A DNA stretch of 64,000 bases from Litoribacter ruber (GTDB lineage: Bacteria > Bacteroidota > Bacteroidia > Cytophagales > Cyclobacteriaceae): assembly GCF_018500185.1 (NCBI RefSeq), contig NZ_JAHBGI010000004.1, forward strand, positions 124,001 to 188,000, read 5' to 3'. Shown here one piece after another: positions 25,453-34,462 of this stretch. The notes under the pieces are model-generated. The model was not told the origin of the DNA and searched no databases. It was given only the letters and a program-made list of their open reading frames with translations. Made by a program: the position numbers and the translations under genes. Positions within the stretch are counted from its first letter, which is position 1; every line of letters starts with the position of its first letter.

Positions 25453-25618
25453 TTACCCTATTGGTTTTCTTCTTGAATCCCTGATTCGCAATAATTCGAT
25501 GAATTGAGTTTCTATTTTATAGAACATCAGGTAGTGATTGACAATTTTAACTCTGACTTTTGGAAGATCTGTTCTGGATTTTAATTTTGTCCAAAACGGC
25601 CTTAGAAGACCATATTAC
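25453..25618 (-). pseudogene. ParE/RelE-type toxin, internally deleted
   Basis: Starting at the end of the antitoxin gene, the minus strand reads VIWSSKAVLDKIKIQNRS, the start typical of ParE/RelE toxins, and then hits a stop. In another frame the downstream part reads LPKVRVKIVNHYLMFYKIETQFIELLRIRDSRR and ends at 25453; this is the typical toxin C-terminus. About a third of the usual length is missing between the two parts. An internal deletion with frameshift has therefore inactivated the toxin. Confidence 0.7.
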
Positions 25619-25848
25619 CTCTTTTTGAACCATTCGTCGGTAATTTTGCGGACTTCTTCCTGGGTATGCGTTCTTCCTTCTTTTATATCTTGCTCTCCTT
25701 CTAAGATTGAAGCTCTCTCTTCCTGGCTGAGTTGATACACTTCCTCCTCTAAACCTAGTTCAGCATTTATGATTTCCAGTAGATGTTCTAATGTGTCTTC
25801 ATCCTCTATGTTTTGGACTTTTTCGATTATTTTCTCTTTGATTCCCAT
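25615..25848 (-). CDS. Antitoxin of a type II toxin-antitoxin pair
   Basis: The 77-residue acidic protein (MGIKEKIIEKVQNIEDEDTLEHLLEIINAE, ending DEWFKKR) matches the small helical antitoxin group paired with RelE/ParE toxins in Bacteroidota. Its TAA overlaps the start of the decayed toxin frame. As the toxin is broken, the gene is a possible leftover that still neutralises related toxins. Confidence 0.7.
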   Translation of the reverse strand: MGIKEKIIEKVQNIEDEDTLEHLLEIINAELGLEEEVYQLSQEERASILEGEQDIKEGRTHTQEEVRKITDEWFKKR

Positions 25849-26000
25849 GGTTATTTCAGTTTGTTCTCCAAGTAATAACGGCTATTTAATCGTTAAAGAT
25901 TTTCTATTAAAATAATTCAAGAAGTTATTATTTACCAATAGCTTTCTTTCTCCAAATTACCTGATAGAATTGATAGTATCCATCGGTTTCTTGTTCGGAT

Positions 26001-26456
26001 TTATTTATTAGAACCGTGATCATCATTCACTTCAATCCAATGGCCATCGGGATCTTTGAAGTATATCTGCCTGATCCCGTCGGGGCGGACGGTGATGGCA
26101 CCTTCTTCGCCAGGCCAATCGGAAAAGGTGACGTTATGTTTTTTTAATTGTTGAATAAAAGCTTCCATGTCATTTACACTGAAGCACAAGTGGTTGTTTT
26201 TGTCCTTCTCGCCCTCATCAATGCCTCCTTCGATGAGGTGGAGCTGGCTGCCTCCCATGTCGAGCCATGCGTGGATATCATCATTGAATGGATCTTGGAT
26301 TTGAGGCAGGCCTATTACATTTTTGTAAAAGTCTCGGCTGGTCTCTAGTTCCTTTACCTGAAGGGCAATGTGGTTAAGCCTAACCTGGAGATCTTGGGCG
26401 GTTGCGTTCATAATTAAAGTTGTAAAGAAGCAAAAGCTGAAAATTAACTTTTTCAT
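26001..26456 (-). CDS. Exported VOC (glyoxalase/bleomycin-resistance) family protein
   Basis: The 151-residue protein has a signal peptide (residues 1-20, ending ATAQ) followed by one VOC domain: LNHIALQVKELETSRDFYKNVIGL, LHLIEG and FKDPDGHWIEVND. Metal ligands typical of the fold are visible (His in LNHIA, Glu in WIEVND). VOC proteins are usually cytoplasmic, so the signal peptide is worth noting. The substrate is unknown. Confidence 0.85.
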   Translation of the reverse strand: MKKLIFSFCFFTTLIMNATAQDLQVRLNHIALQVKELETSRDFYKNVIGLPQIQDPFNDDIHAWLDMGGSQLHLIEGGIDEGEKDKNNHLCFSVNDMEAFIQQLKKHNVTFSDWPGEEGAITVRPDGIRQIYFKDPDGHWIEVNDDHGSNK

Positions 26457-26480
26457 TTTTGTAGGTTAAAAGATTGGGCA

Positions 26481-26518
26481 ATAAAAAAGCGGATAGAATA
26501 ATCTACCCGCTTTGTTTT
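26481..26518 (-). terminator. Terminator after the S41 protease gene
   Basis: The arms AAAGCGGATAGA and TCTACCCGCTTT have one mismatch. The A run at 26483-26488 becomes the U tract on the minus strand. Confidence 0.7.
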
Positions 26519-26530
26519 TCATATCAATAT

Positions 26531-28198
26531 TTATCTGTTGTCTTGAAAAGCCAGTTTAGCGGCTTCATCAAATAGATTCAAGGCCTGCTGATAAACTTCG
26601 TTGATGTCGTTGACAATCTTATAGAAGGCATTATCATCATAAATATTTCTACTCATATGCGCTTTGACAAGAATCTTCAAATAGTCTTTAGATTTCTTGT
26701 AATCCTTCTCGTCAAACTTGACTTTGTTTTCTTCACCAATTTTGATCAACTCCTGTAGCATGGATTCAGACACCTCAAAGTTGTTGTAATATTCCTCAAA
26801 GGACATGTTGTCAAATTTGCCTTTGTTCTTGTCAACGTAACCTAGAATGAATTCCCTTGCCGAATCAGTGCTGAAAAGTTTGCCAACATATGGACTGTTC
26901 ATAGTGGTGTCCCACGGGACAAAGTAATCCGGCATGATGCCACCACCGCCATATACGGCTCTTCCTCCCTTGGTCTCGTATCTCAAGCTGTCGTCAAATT
27001 TGATGCTGTCAGCAGAGAAAAATTCACCATGCTCTAAGCGGTTTATCCAGTCTTTACTATAATCTTCACCCTCACCATATGGCTTCTGGATAGACCTACC
27101 GGAAGGTGTATAGTATCTGGCAATAGTCAATCTTAGCTCTGCACCATCAGAAAGGTCAATTGGCATTTGAACAAGCCCTTTCCCGAATGACCTTCTACCC
27201 ACAATCAGCCCACGGTCATTGTCCTGAATGGCACCTGCCACAATTTCAGAGGCAGAAGCACTGCCTTCGTTGATCAAAACAATCACGGAGCCGTCTTCAA
27301 ATATGCCAGGCTTCACAGCAAAGGCTTTCTGGTTGTATCTGTTCAATTTGCCTTGTTGGGATACGATCATGGCGTTTTCACCCAAAATCTCATCAGCCAT
27401 ATTGATAGCTGCTCCCATATAGCCTCCAGGGTTGCCTTGCAGATCGAGGATAAGCTTGCTCATGCCTTTTTCCTTCAATTCTTCCACCGCAGCCTTAAAT
27501 TCATCATAAGTAGTGGCGGCAAATCTGGTTACTTTAATGTAACCAATGTCATTGTTTACCATGTAGGTGGCATTGACACTGTATTGAGGGATTTTATCTC
27601 TGGTGATAGAGTAATCCAGAAGGTCCCTGTTGTTTTTTCTCTTAACGGTAAGCTCTACCTTGCTGCCTTTTGGTCCTCTCAGTAGGTCAAACACATCTCT
27701 ATTGGTCACCCCAGTGCCCGCCACTGTTTCCCCGTCAACCTTGATGATCTGGTCACCGGACTGCAGGCCTACTTTCTCGGATGGTCCACCGGTAAGTGGG
27801 GCCACCACATAAATCGTGTCCCTCAATACACCAAACTCGATACCGATACCGTCAAACTCACCGTCCAATTGGGATTTGGCAAGCTGGGCATCTTTGGCTG
27901 GAATATAAGCGGAGTGCGGATCCAGTTTTTCCAACATCTTTTCTATACCATGCTCGACAAGTTCATTAGTGTTGACACTGTCCACATAATCCCTGTTGAT
28001 ATAAGTGATGATTTCTTGGATTTTATAAAGGGCCGCTTTCAGATCATTACGGTCTGATTTCGGTTCGGCAAATGTCGCTCCGATCCAAATACCAGCAGAA
28101 ATGGCCAAGGCCAAAATAATCGGCAAACGGATTTGAGCTGAGGTGTTTTTCTTTTGATTCACGTCTTCGTGGTTGGTTTTATTTCTTTCTTCGCTCAC
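26531..28198 (-). CDS. S41 C-terminal processing protease (CtpA/Prc-like)
   Basis: The 555-residue protein has an N-terminal membrane segment (about residues 24-44), a PDZ domain (about 100-190, IGIEFGV and GLQSGDQIIKVDGE) and the S41 protease core. The catalytic Ser lies in NEGSASASEIVAG and the Lys in SFGKGLVQ, about 25 residues apart as usual. It cleaves the C-termini of envelope proteins. The C-terminal part (about 430-555) is charged and helical. It is divergent from the hemerythrin gene. Confidence 0.93.
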   Translation of the reverse strand: MSEERNKTNHEDVNQKKNTSAQIRLPIILALAISAGIWIGATFAEPKSDRNDLKAALYKIQEIITYINRDYVDSVNTNELVEHGIEKMLEKLDPHSAYIPAKDAQLAKSQLDGEFDGIGIEFGVLRDTIYVVAPLTGGPSEKVGLQSGDQIIKVDGETVAGTGVTNRDVFDLLRGPKGSKVELTVKRKNNRDLLDYSITRDKIPQYSVNATYMVNNDIGYIKVTRFAATTYDEFKAAVEELKEKGMSKLILDLQGNPGGYMGAAINMADEILGENAMIVSQQGKLNRYNQKAFAVKPGIFEDGSVIVLINEGSASASEIVAGAIQDNDRGLIVGRRSFGKGLVQMPIDLSDGAELRLTIARYYTPSGRSIQKPYGEGEDYSKDWINRLEHGEFFSADSIKFDDSLRYETKGGRAVYGGGGIMPDYFVPWDTTMNSPYVGKLFSTDSAREFILGYVDKNKGKFDNMSFEEYYNNFEVSESMLQELIKIGEENKVKFDEKDYKKSKDYLKILVKAHMSRNIYDDNAFYKIVNDINEVYQQALNLFDEAAKLAFQDNR

Positions 28199-28347
28199 AG
28201 TATCTTTAGGCTAATAAATTAAAAAAGGATGGAATAAGCATATTTCCAAATATACAACTTAACAAGGTTTTACCCTATTTCGTTTTTATAAACGTAAGAA
28301 AATCAATTTCGGTGACCATTTTAACCTCTTTTTACATCAAAAAATTT

Positions 28348-28355
28348 TACTTTTG
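28348..28355 (+). promoter_or_regulatory. -7 promoter box of the hemerythrin-ruvX-def operon
   Basis: TACTTTTG fits TAnnTTTG and ends 7 bases before the ATG at 28363. Transcription would start at or just before the start codon, so the mRNA may be nearly leaderless. The -33 element is weak. Confidence 0.5.
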
Positions 28356-28362
28356 TAATTGT

Positions 28363-29121
28363 ATGCCGAATGCTAAAGACAGTTCTAATCCCTCCATTGC
28401 AGATCTTGTCAAAGATAATTACGTCTTTGCGGCGGTTCTGCATTATTTCGGTATCAGCTTTTTCCAATATAAGGAAAAATCTCTCGAGGATGTCTGCCGC
28501 AAATTCCGCGTAAAAGCCGCCCAAGTGATGGCCGAGCTTGAAAAATGGGCTGGTCAGAAAGAACCCTCATCCGAAGAACTCTATCTTCACCCCATCGAAG
28601 TGTTGGTGGAATACCTCCGGAAAAAGCATTACGACTTTGTATGCCAGCAGCTTCCATTCCTTTCCAACATGATCGCGGGAATTCGTGTGGAGGGAAAGTA
28701 CAAGGAGTTGCTTGCTGATATGGGGCTGATGTTTCCCTTGTTTGTGGATGATTTCGTGCACCACATTCACGAGGAGGAGGATACCCTGTTCAAAAGAATC
28801 GCTTTGTTGCACCATCTGGAGGAAGGGGATTATAACCTGGTTGATGCCTTGAGGTTTTTGGAGGCCAAAAGCATAACCCATTTGGCGCATGCCCACGAGG
28901 TGCATGATGATGAAATGGAAGGGATCCGCAAGCTGACCAATGATTACCAACTGGAGGCCAATGCGCCGATGGAACTGAAAGTGCTGTATTATCACCTGCA
29001 GAACTTTGAAGCCGAGCTGGCCGTTCATGCCAAAATTGAAAACGACCTGTTGTTTCCCAAAGCTTTGGAGCTGGAAAAGGAAGTGAGAAGAAAAGTGCAA
29101 ATTAAAATCCAATCCAACTGA
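28363..29121 (+). CDS. Hemerythrin-like protein related to iron-sulfur repair proteins (YtfE/ScdA)
   Basis: The start at 28363 (MPNAKDSSNPS) is preferred because the promoter box overlaps earlier codons. The 252-residue protein begins with a ScdA_N-like segment (IADLVKDNYVFAAVLHYFGISFFQYKEKSLEDVC) and continues with a hemerythrin four-helix bundle carrying HHIHEEEDTLF, HLAHAHEVHDDE and HAKIENDLLFPK, which bind a di-iron centre. The two Cys normally found after FGI in ScdA_N are absent (SFFQ). A role in iron-sulfur or nitrosative stress is probable. Its stop overlaps the ruvX start. Confidence 0.8.
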   Translation: MPNAKDSSNPSIADLVKDNYVFAAVLHYFGISFFQYKEKSLEDVCRKFRVKAAQVMAELEKWAGQKEPSSEELYLHPIEVLVEYLRKKHYDFVCQQLPFLSNMIAGIRVEGKYKELLADMGLMFPLFVDDFVHHIHEEEDTLFKRIALLHHLEEGDYNLVDALRFLEAKSITHLAHAHEVHDDEMEGIRKLTNDYQLEANAPMELKVLYYHLQNFEAELAVHAKIENDLLFPKALELEKEVRRKVQIKIQSN

Positions 29122-29534
29122 TGGGTAGAGTTATAGCCATAGATCTGGGAACAAAAAGGACCGGCTTGGCCGTTACCGATATGCTGAAGATTACAGCAAA
29201 TCCCTTGGAGACCATAGAAACCAAAAACCTGCTTCCCTATCTGGAGGCCTATATTTCCAAAGAGGATGTGGACACCATTGTAGTGGGCCATCCCAAGTCA
29301 CTGGACGGTACCGATACCCAGATGACCCAGCCAGCCATCAATCTTAAAGGCAGGCTGGCAAACAAATACCCCGATAAAAAGGTCGTGTTAGTAGACGAAA
29401 GATTTACTTCCAAAATGGCCATGCAATCCATGATCGCCATGGGAAGCAAGAAAAAAGACAGAAAAGAAAAAGCCGGCAACCTGGACAAAGTCAGCGCTGC
29501 CATCATATTACAAACCTACCTAGATCAATTATGA
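29121..29534 (+). CDS. ruvX: Holliday junction resolvase-like RuvX (YqgF)
   Basis: The 137-residue protein has the RNase H-like motifs of YqgF: AIDLGTKRTGLAVTD at residues 5-19 with the first catalytic Asp, VVGHPKSLDGT, and VDERFTSKMA. The last Asp lies in DKVSAAIILQTYL. In E. coli it is involved in processing of pre-16S rRNA; resolution of junctions is proposed. It overlaps the genes on both sides by 1-4 bases, so the three are cotranslated. Confidence 0.93.
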   Translation: MGRVIAIDLGTKRTGLAVTDMLKITANPLETIETKNLLPYLEAYISKEDVDTIVVGHPKSLDGTDTQMTQPAINLKGRLANKYPDKKVVLVDERFTSKMAMQSMIAMGSKKKDRKEKAGNLDKVSAAIILQTYLDQL

Positions 29535-30085
29535 TTTATCCGATCGTTGCTTACGGAAACCCTATACTTAAAAAAGAAGCTGAAGAAATCAAGGAGGGAG
29601 ATGATGTCTCCGGATTGATCTCCGATATGTTTGATACCATGGGCCATGCCTCTGGCGTTGGTCTTGCTGCCCCCCAAATCAACAAAGGGATCCGCCTTTT
29701 CGTAATTGACAGTTCCTTGATGCTGGATGAGGAGGAAGAAGAGAAAGGCATACGCCGTGCGTTTATCAACCCGATCATTTTGGACGAATACGGTGACCAT
29801 TTCGGGTTTGAGGAAGGTTGCCTGAGTATCCCCGATGTGAGGGCTGAAATCATCCGCCCCGAAAAACTGACCATTGAATATTTCGACGAAAACTGGAATC
29901 TTCAGGAGGAGGAATTTTCCGGAATGACCGCCCGCGTGATCCAGCATGAATATGATCACTTGGAAGGGATTCTTTTTGTCGATTATGTCAAGGGCTTGAA
30001 GAAAAGACTGATCAAAAGCAAACTGATCGACGTGAGCAAAGGTAAAGTTGCCACCGATTACCGTATGGTTTACCCATTAAGATAA
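29531..30085 (+). CDS. def: Peptide deformylase
   Basis: The 184-residue enzyme has all three motifs: GVGLAAPQI (42-50), EEGCLSIP with the metal ligand Cys97, and QHEYDHLEG with His139, catalytic Glu140 and His143. It removes the formyl group from nascent proteins. It is the last gene of the operon. The inverted repeat at 30101 follows. Confidence 0.96.
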   Translation: MIYPIVAYGNPILKKEAEEIKEGDDVSGLISDMFDTMGHASGVGLAAPQINKGIRLFVIDSSLMLDEEEEEKGIRRAFINPIILDEYGDHFGFEEGCLSIPDVRAEIIRPEKLTIEYFDENWNLQEEEFSGMTARVIQHEYDHLEGILFVDYVKGLKKRLIKSKLIDVSKGKVATDYRMVYPLR

Positions 30086-30100
30086 GAATCACGATAATCT

Positions 30101-30163
30101 AACCGCAGAGACGCAAAGGTCGCAGAGAAATATTTCCTTTGTGCGCTCTGTGCCTCCGCGGTT
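30101..30163. repeat. Dispersed CGCAGAGACGC-type inverted repeat, copy 1
   Basis: AACCGCAGAGACGCAAAGG and an imperfect inverse copy ending CCTCCGCGGTTA form a 63-base hairpin with a small loop. A related hairpin is at 57492. Repeats of this kind are widespread between genes in many bacteria. Confidence 0.75.
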
Positions 30164-30181
30164 ATCTCTTTATAATTAACT

Positions 30182-30976
30182 ATGAACGACAACCTGAAAA
30201 TTGCCCTTATTCAATCTGACTTATATTGGAAAAACAAAGCCGCCAACATGGCCATGTTTGAAGAAAAAATTTGGTCAATTCAGGAGGATGTGGATCTCAT
30301 AGTTTTGCCGGAAATGTTTACCACAGGTTTTTCCATGGATGCAGTGGAGCTTGGCGAACCGATGAATCTGCAGGCCACCAAATGGATGAAACAGATGGCC
30401 GCCCAAACCAAAGCAGTAATCACTGGAAGTGTGATCATCAAAGACAATGGTAACTATTATAATAGGTTGCTTTGGGTGACGCCGGAAGGAGTAATTAGTC
30501 AATACGATAAGAGACACCTCTTTGGAATGGCAGGGGAGGACGAGCATTTCAGTGCGGGAAAGGAAAACATCATAGTGGAGCTCAAAGGCTGGAAATTCTT
30601 GCCGCAAATCTGTTATGATTTACGATTCCCCGTTTGGAACCGCAATTACCTTGTTGGTGGGAAGCCCGCCTTTGACGTGATCTTTTTCATTGCCTCATGG
30701 CCAGCGCCGCGGGTGAATGCCTGGGATGTGCTCCTACAGGCAAGGGCAATGGAAAATGTCTGCTATTCCTTTGGTGTCAATCGGATCGGCATAGATGGCA
30801 ACGATGTGCCTTATGTTGGCCATACCGGCGCATATACCTTCAAAGGTGAGCCGATTTGCTTTTTGGATGACAGGGAAGAAATTTCCATCATTACTTTGGA
30901 AAAAGAACCACTCCTGGCCTTCCGTAAAAAGTTTCCTGCTTTGGAAGATGCCGACAAGTTTGATGTTAAAGTTTGA
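30182..30976 (+). CDS. Nitrilase-superfamily omega-amidase (YafV-like)
   Basis: The 264-residue enzyme has the Glu-Lys-Cys triad: Glu44 in VLPEMFTTGF, Lys110 in YDKRHLFGMAGE and Cys144 in PQICYDLRFP. The FTTGFSM and HLFGMAGE segments fit the omega-amidase branch, which hydrolyses alpha-ketoglutaramate and alpha-ketosuccinamate, thereby repairing products of glutamine transamination. The end overlaps the convergent T9SS gene by 11 bases. Confidence 0.9.
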   Translation: MNDNLKIALIQSDLYWKNKAANMAMFEEKIWSIQEDVDLIVLPEMFTTGFSMDAVELGEPMNLQATKWMKQMAAQTKAVITGSVIIKDNGNYYNRLLWVTPEGVISQYDKRHLFGMAGEDEHFSAGKENIIVELKGWKFLPQICYDLRFPVWNRNYLVGGKPAFDVIFFIASWPAPRVNAWDVLLQARAMENVCYSFGVNRIGIDGNDVPYVGHTGAYTFKGEPICFLDDREEISIITLEKEPLLAFRKKFPALEDADKFDVKV

Positions 30977-33056
30977 TTATCTTTTTGCTGATCCTTCCCC
31001 CGTCAGTTCCCAACACTCTAATTATATAAACCCCTTTAGGAAAGTTTCTCAGGTCAATTTGTGTCAAAGATTGACTTTGGATGGCCACCCCCTCCTGCAA
31101 AACCTGGCCCAATGGGTTGATTAATTGCAGCTCACCGGTGAAGTTGGTGATCACCTGAGCTACATCATTTGTGGGGTTGGGGTAGATTTTCAGTTGCAGG
31201 TTGGAAGATTGCCCATCAGTCGCCACATCTTTGGAAGTAAGGTAAATCAACCCACCAGCTCCTGTGCCCAGCAACAAATCATCATTTCCGCCCAATGCTG
31301 AAGGTATGGAGCTAATCCAGCTATTTCTTCCCAAGCGCGTGGTGGTGGTCGTTCCGTTAATCTCCAAAAGGTTATCCTGGCCATTTGATCCTTGCCTGAA
31401 ATCCGGATAGTGACCCAAAATCCCCCTTTGATCAATCATATACAAATCGCCGCCTACAACCTTCACAGCTCGGTTGCGGTTAACTGGATTGTCCCCAAAT
31501 CCCAGGTAATTTCTCTCCAGAAGTGTAAAGGATGGGCTGTCATTAAGGTTAGCTTGATACAAAATCAATTCACCGGTCTGTCTGGCAACCAGCAAGAAGA
31601 TGTCCGACCCTTCTTTGAAAAGCTCAAGATGGTCATTGCCTCTCAGGGTGATTTCCGGAAGGCTGATTTCATTTTGGGCAACATGCTGGAAGCCGTTTCG
31701 GGACCAGAAAAGTTTTCTCACTGGATTGAAATTGATTATTTGTACCCCTGCAAAAAAATGGTATCCATCAACCTCCAGCAATTGCAGGTCAGTAAATCCC
31801 AATTGGGAGAAATTAAGGTAGTCTCTTTCCAAAAGTGAAAACCCATTTTGGTCAAGCGAAAATTTTGTAATCGAACCGACTACTTCACCTTGCACGATTT
31901 GGTTGCTGCTTACCAGTAGTTCACCATCCTGTTGATTGCCTTGGAAAAAGGGTCTGGCATTTTCTCCTAAGTCGACCATGTCCTGCTGCAGAAAGGGTTG
32001 GCCTTGTGAACTCCAGCCATTGCTGTCCCCAATAAACCGCTTGATGCTGGTCGAGAAGTCAATCCCATACTCCTGTGCCTGGCTGGAGGCATTGGTGGAA
32101 ATCAACATATCGTTTCTGTAGAGACTAGCCACATGGAAAATGGGGAATTCCGGCAATTCACCCATGTTGGTTAGAGCGGTGGAAAATGAGGTGAATATGG
32201 GCTCGGTGTTGGTGCCGGTGTTTGGAAGAAAATATAGCGTATTGCACTGGTCCTGTCCCAAAAGCATGTCCAAAACGCCATTTCCCGTGAAATCGTGCAA
32301 AAGCAAACTGTGTCCCCCAATATGCTCGGTCCGAAGGTTTTCTCCCGTTTGGACATCCTGGATGGGATTTCCCCCGCAGGTAAACCCAAACGCAAAATGC
32401 TCGCAGCCGCAAAATTCAAAATTTCCCCAGCGGATTTTTTCCCGCACAAAGCCGTCAATGCCGGGCTGACCAGTCCTTTCCATGCTGGTATTTTTAAAGT
32501 ATTCTAAGTAGTCGCCAGAGGCAAAATTAAATGTGAGAATATCCAAGTCTCCATCTCCATCCAAATCGATGATAACTGGGATGTCCAAGTTGTTGGCTTG
32601 GAGGTTGGAATTGTTCTCTAGCCGCAAAAACTCCATGGCCACCTCCCACGATGGAGCTGACCCCGGGGTACTTGTGTTTTTATAGGCTTTTATCCCAAAT
32701 GGACTACTGGTAAATAAATCTTTCCGGCCGTTGCCGTCAAAATCTGCTAATATAAGGTATCCGCTAATGTCGGGAGGAAATGTATAGGCAAGGTCAGGGC
32801 GGTGAACATGCTGTCCATTCCTATTTTCAAACACCAGCAGGTTTCTTGTATTCCTATCCCAAACTATCAATTCCTCATTTCCATCCCCCGTCACATCCAG
32901 GGTCTGGAATTGGGCGGCGTTGATTCCTCCGGCAAAGGGATTCAGGAGTGGTGTGCCGTCAATCTCGAAATTTTTGGAAGTATTGTATTCAAAAACCCTT
33001 TGGGAAAAAGCAGGTAGGCTCAGTAGGAGAAAAATGAAAACAAGCGGGTACTTCAT
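30966..33056 (-). CDS. FG-GAP/VCBS repeat protein with T9SS sorting domain
   Basis: The 696-residue protein starts with a signal peptide (to about residue 18). It contains several FG-GAP/VCBS-type calcium-binding repeats in the first 280 residues (DVTGDGNEELIVWD, DFDGNGRKDLF, DLDGDGDLDIL). It ends with a type A sorting domain (IYPNPTNDVAQV, LRNFPKGVYIIRV, then KKIIKL). The last part directs secretion through the type IX system and anchoring at the cell surface. Function beyond adhesion-like repeats is unknown. Confidence 0.9.
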   Translation of the reverse strand: MKYPLVFIFLLLSLPAFSQRVFEYNTSKNFEIDGTPLLNPFAGGINAAQFQTLDVTGDGNEELIVWDRNTRNLLVFENRNGQHVHRPDLAYTFPPDISGYLILADFDGNGRKDLFTSSPFGIKAYKNTSTPGSAPSWEVAMEFLRLENNSNLQANNLDIPVIIDLDGDGDLDILTFNFASGDYLEYFKNTSMERTGQPGIDGFVREKIRWGNFEFCGCEHFAFGFTCGGNPIQDVQTGENLRTEHIGGHSLLLHDFTGNGVLDMLLGQDQCNTLYFLPNTGTNTEPIFTSFSTALTNMGELPEFPIFHVASLYRNDMLISTNASSQAQEYGIDFSTSIKRFIGDSNGWSSQGQPFLQQDMVDLGENARPFFQGNQQDGELLVSSNQIVQGEVVGSITKFSLDQNGFSLLERDYLNFSQLGFTDLQLLEVDGYHFFAGVQIINFNPVRKLFWSRNGFQHVAQNEISLPEITLRGNDHLELFKEGSDIFLLVARQTGELILYQANLNDSPSFTLLERNYLGFGDNPVNRNRAVKVVGGDLYMIDQRGILGHYPDFRQGSNGQDNLLEINGTTTTTRLGRNSWISSIPSALGGNDDLLLGTGAGGLIYLTSKDVATDGQSSNLQLKIYPNPTNDVAQVITNFTGELQLINPLGQVLQEGVAIQSQSLTQIDLRNFPKGVYIIRVLGTDGGRISKKIIKL

Positions 33057-33164
33057 CGGTTTAGCAAGAATAGATACTAAAATTACTTAAAATAAACGGA
33101 AGAATTGATGCGAAGATGTCCAGCATTGATTTATTTTGGGAGTGAAACGCAACTTTTGTAAATC

Positions 33165-34460
33165 ATGAACCTCCAGAAGCTTTACCTAGCCTACAAAGAT
33201 GCTTCGGGCATCAGCACCGATACCCGCAATATACAGCCGGGAAATATGTTTTTTGCCCTGAAAGGCCCAAGTTTCAATGCCAATGAATTTGCTGCCACAG
33301 CTTTGAAAAACGGCGCTTCAGTGGCGGTAATTGATGATGAAGAATACCTTCCGAATAAAAAGGATGACAGCTACATTTTGGTGGATGATGCCCTTACTGC
33401 ACTTCAGCGGCTGGCTAATCATCATAGGAAGCAGCTCAATATCCCAATTCTGGCAATCACCGGCACCAACGGTAAGACAACTACAAAGGAGTTGCTCAAC
33501 GCTGTTTTGAGCACAAAATTTAAAACCTATGCTACAAAAGGCAACCTGAATAATCACATTGGAGTACCTCTGACCCTATTGGCAATGGGCAAAAAGGTTG
33601 AACTGGGCATTGTGGAAATGGGTGCCAACAAAGTGGGTGATATTGCAGAGCTTTGCGCGATCGCCGAGCCTACCCATGGCTTGATTACCAATATTGGTAA
33701 AGCCCACTTGGAGGGTTTTGGAGGGTTTGATGGCGTGCTCAGGGCCAAGACGGAGATGTACCACTACCTCATTGAAAACAACGGCAAGATTTTCGTCAAC
33801 AGTACCAATCCCATCTTGATGAATATGGTCAAAAGAATGAAGGACCCTTTTCTCTATCCTCAATCCCTTGACAACTATCATACATATTTTGTAAGTGCCG
33901 ATCCCTTTGTGAAGTTCAAGACCTCAAATGGCAATGTGTGTGAGACTAAAATGCTGGGAGGCTATAACTTTGAAAATATAGCCACAGCATTGGCGGTAGG
34001 TAATTTTTTCGGGGTAGAGGAAGAGAGGGCCGTGGAGGCAGTATGCAATTACACCCCTTCAAATATGCGGTCCCAACTCGTGGAGAAAAGAAGCAATCTC
34101 ATCGTGCTGGATGCTTACAATGCCAATCCAACTAGTATGGAAGGTGCCATCAAAACCTTCGGGGCGATGACTGGCAAAAAGCATAAGATGGTAATTCTCG
34201 GCGATATGTATGAACTTGGTGAGCAAAGCGAAGAGGAGCATGAAAAATTGGGCCAGCTAGTCAAGGAATACCATTTTGATAAAGTGTGCTTTGCCGGAGA
34301 GTTGACAAAAGCAGCACTTAAGCAGGCGCCGGATGCCTTGTATTTCCCTGACCCTTTCTCTTTGAGAAACTGGCTGAAGGACATGGCTTTGGAGGATTAC
34401 CTTATTTTGATCAAAGGAAGCCGTGGGATGAAAATGGAAACCCTGGTGGATTTTATTTAG
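33165..34460 (+). CDS. murF: UDP-N-acetylmuramoyl-tripeptide--D-alanyl-D-alanine ligase
   Basis: The 431-residue protein has the Mur ligase ATP loop GTNGKTTTKEL at residues 100-110 and the substrate motif STDTRNIQPGNMFFALKG at the N-terminus typical of MurF. GNLNNHIGVPLTLL and DAYNANPTSM complete the assignment. It adds D-Ala-D-Ala in cytoplasmic peptidoglycan precursor synthesis. It lies apart from a mur cluster and is followed after 2 bases by the DUF2461 gene. Confidence 0.96.
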   Translation: MNLQKLYLAYKDASGISTDTRNIQPGNMFFALKGPSFNANEFAATALKNGASVAVIDDEEYLPNKKDDSYILVDDALTALQRLANHHRKQLNIPILAITGTNGKTTTKELLNAVLSTKFKTYATKGNLNNHIGVPLTLLAMGKKVELGIVEMGANKVGDIAELCAIAEPTHGLITNIGKAHLEGFGGFDGVLRAKTEMYHYLIENNGKIFVNSTNPILMNMVKRMKDPFLYPQSLDNYHTYFVSADPFVKFKTSNGNVCETKMLGGYNFENIATALAVGNFFGVEEERAVEAVCNYTPSNMRSQLVEKRSNLIVLDAYNANPTSMEGAIKTFGAMTGKKHKMVILGDMYELGEQSEEEHEKLGQLVKEYHFDKVCFAGELTKAALKQAPDALYFPDPFSLRNWLKDMALEDYLILIKGSRGMKMETLVDFI

Positions 34461-34462
34461 CT

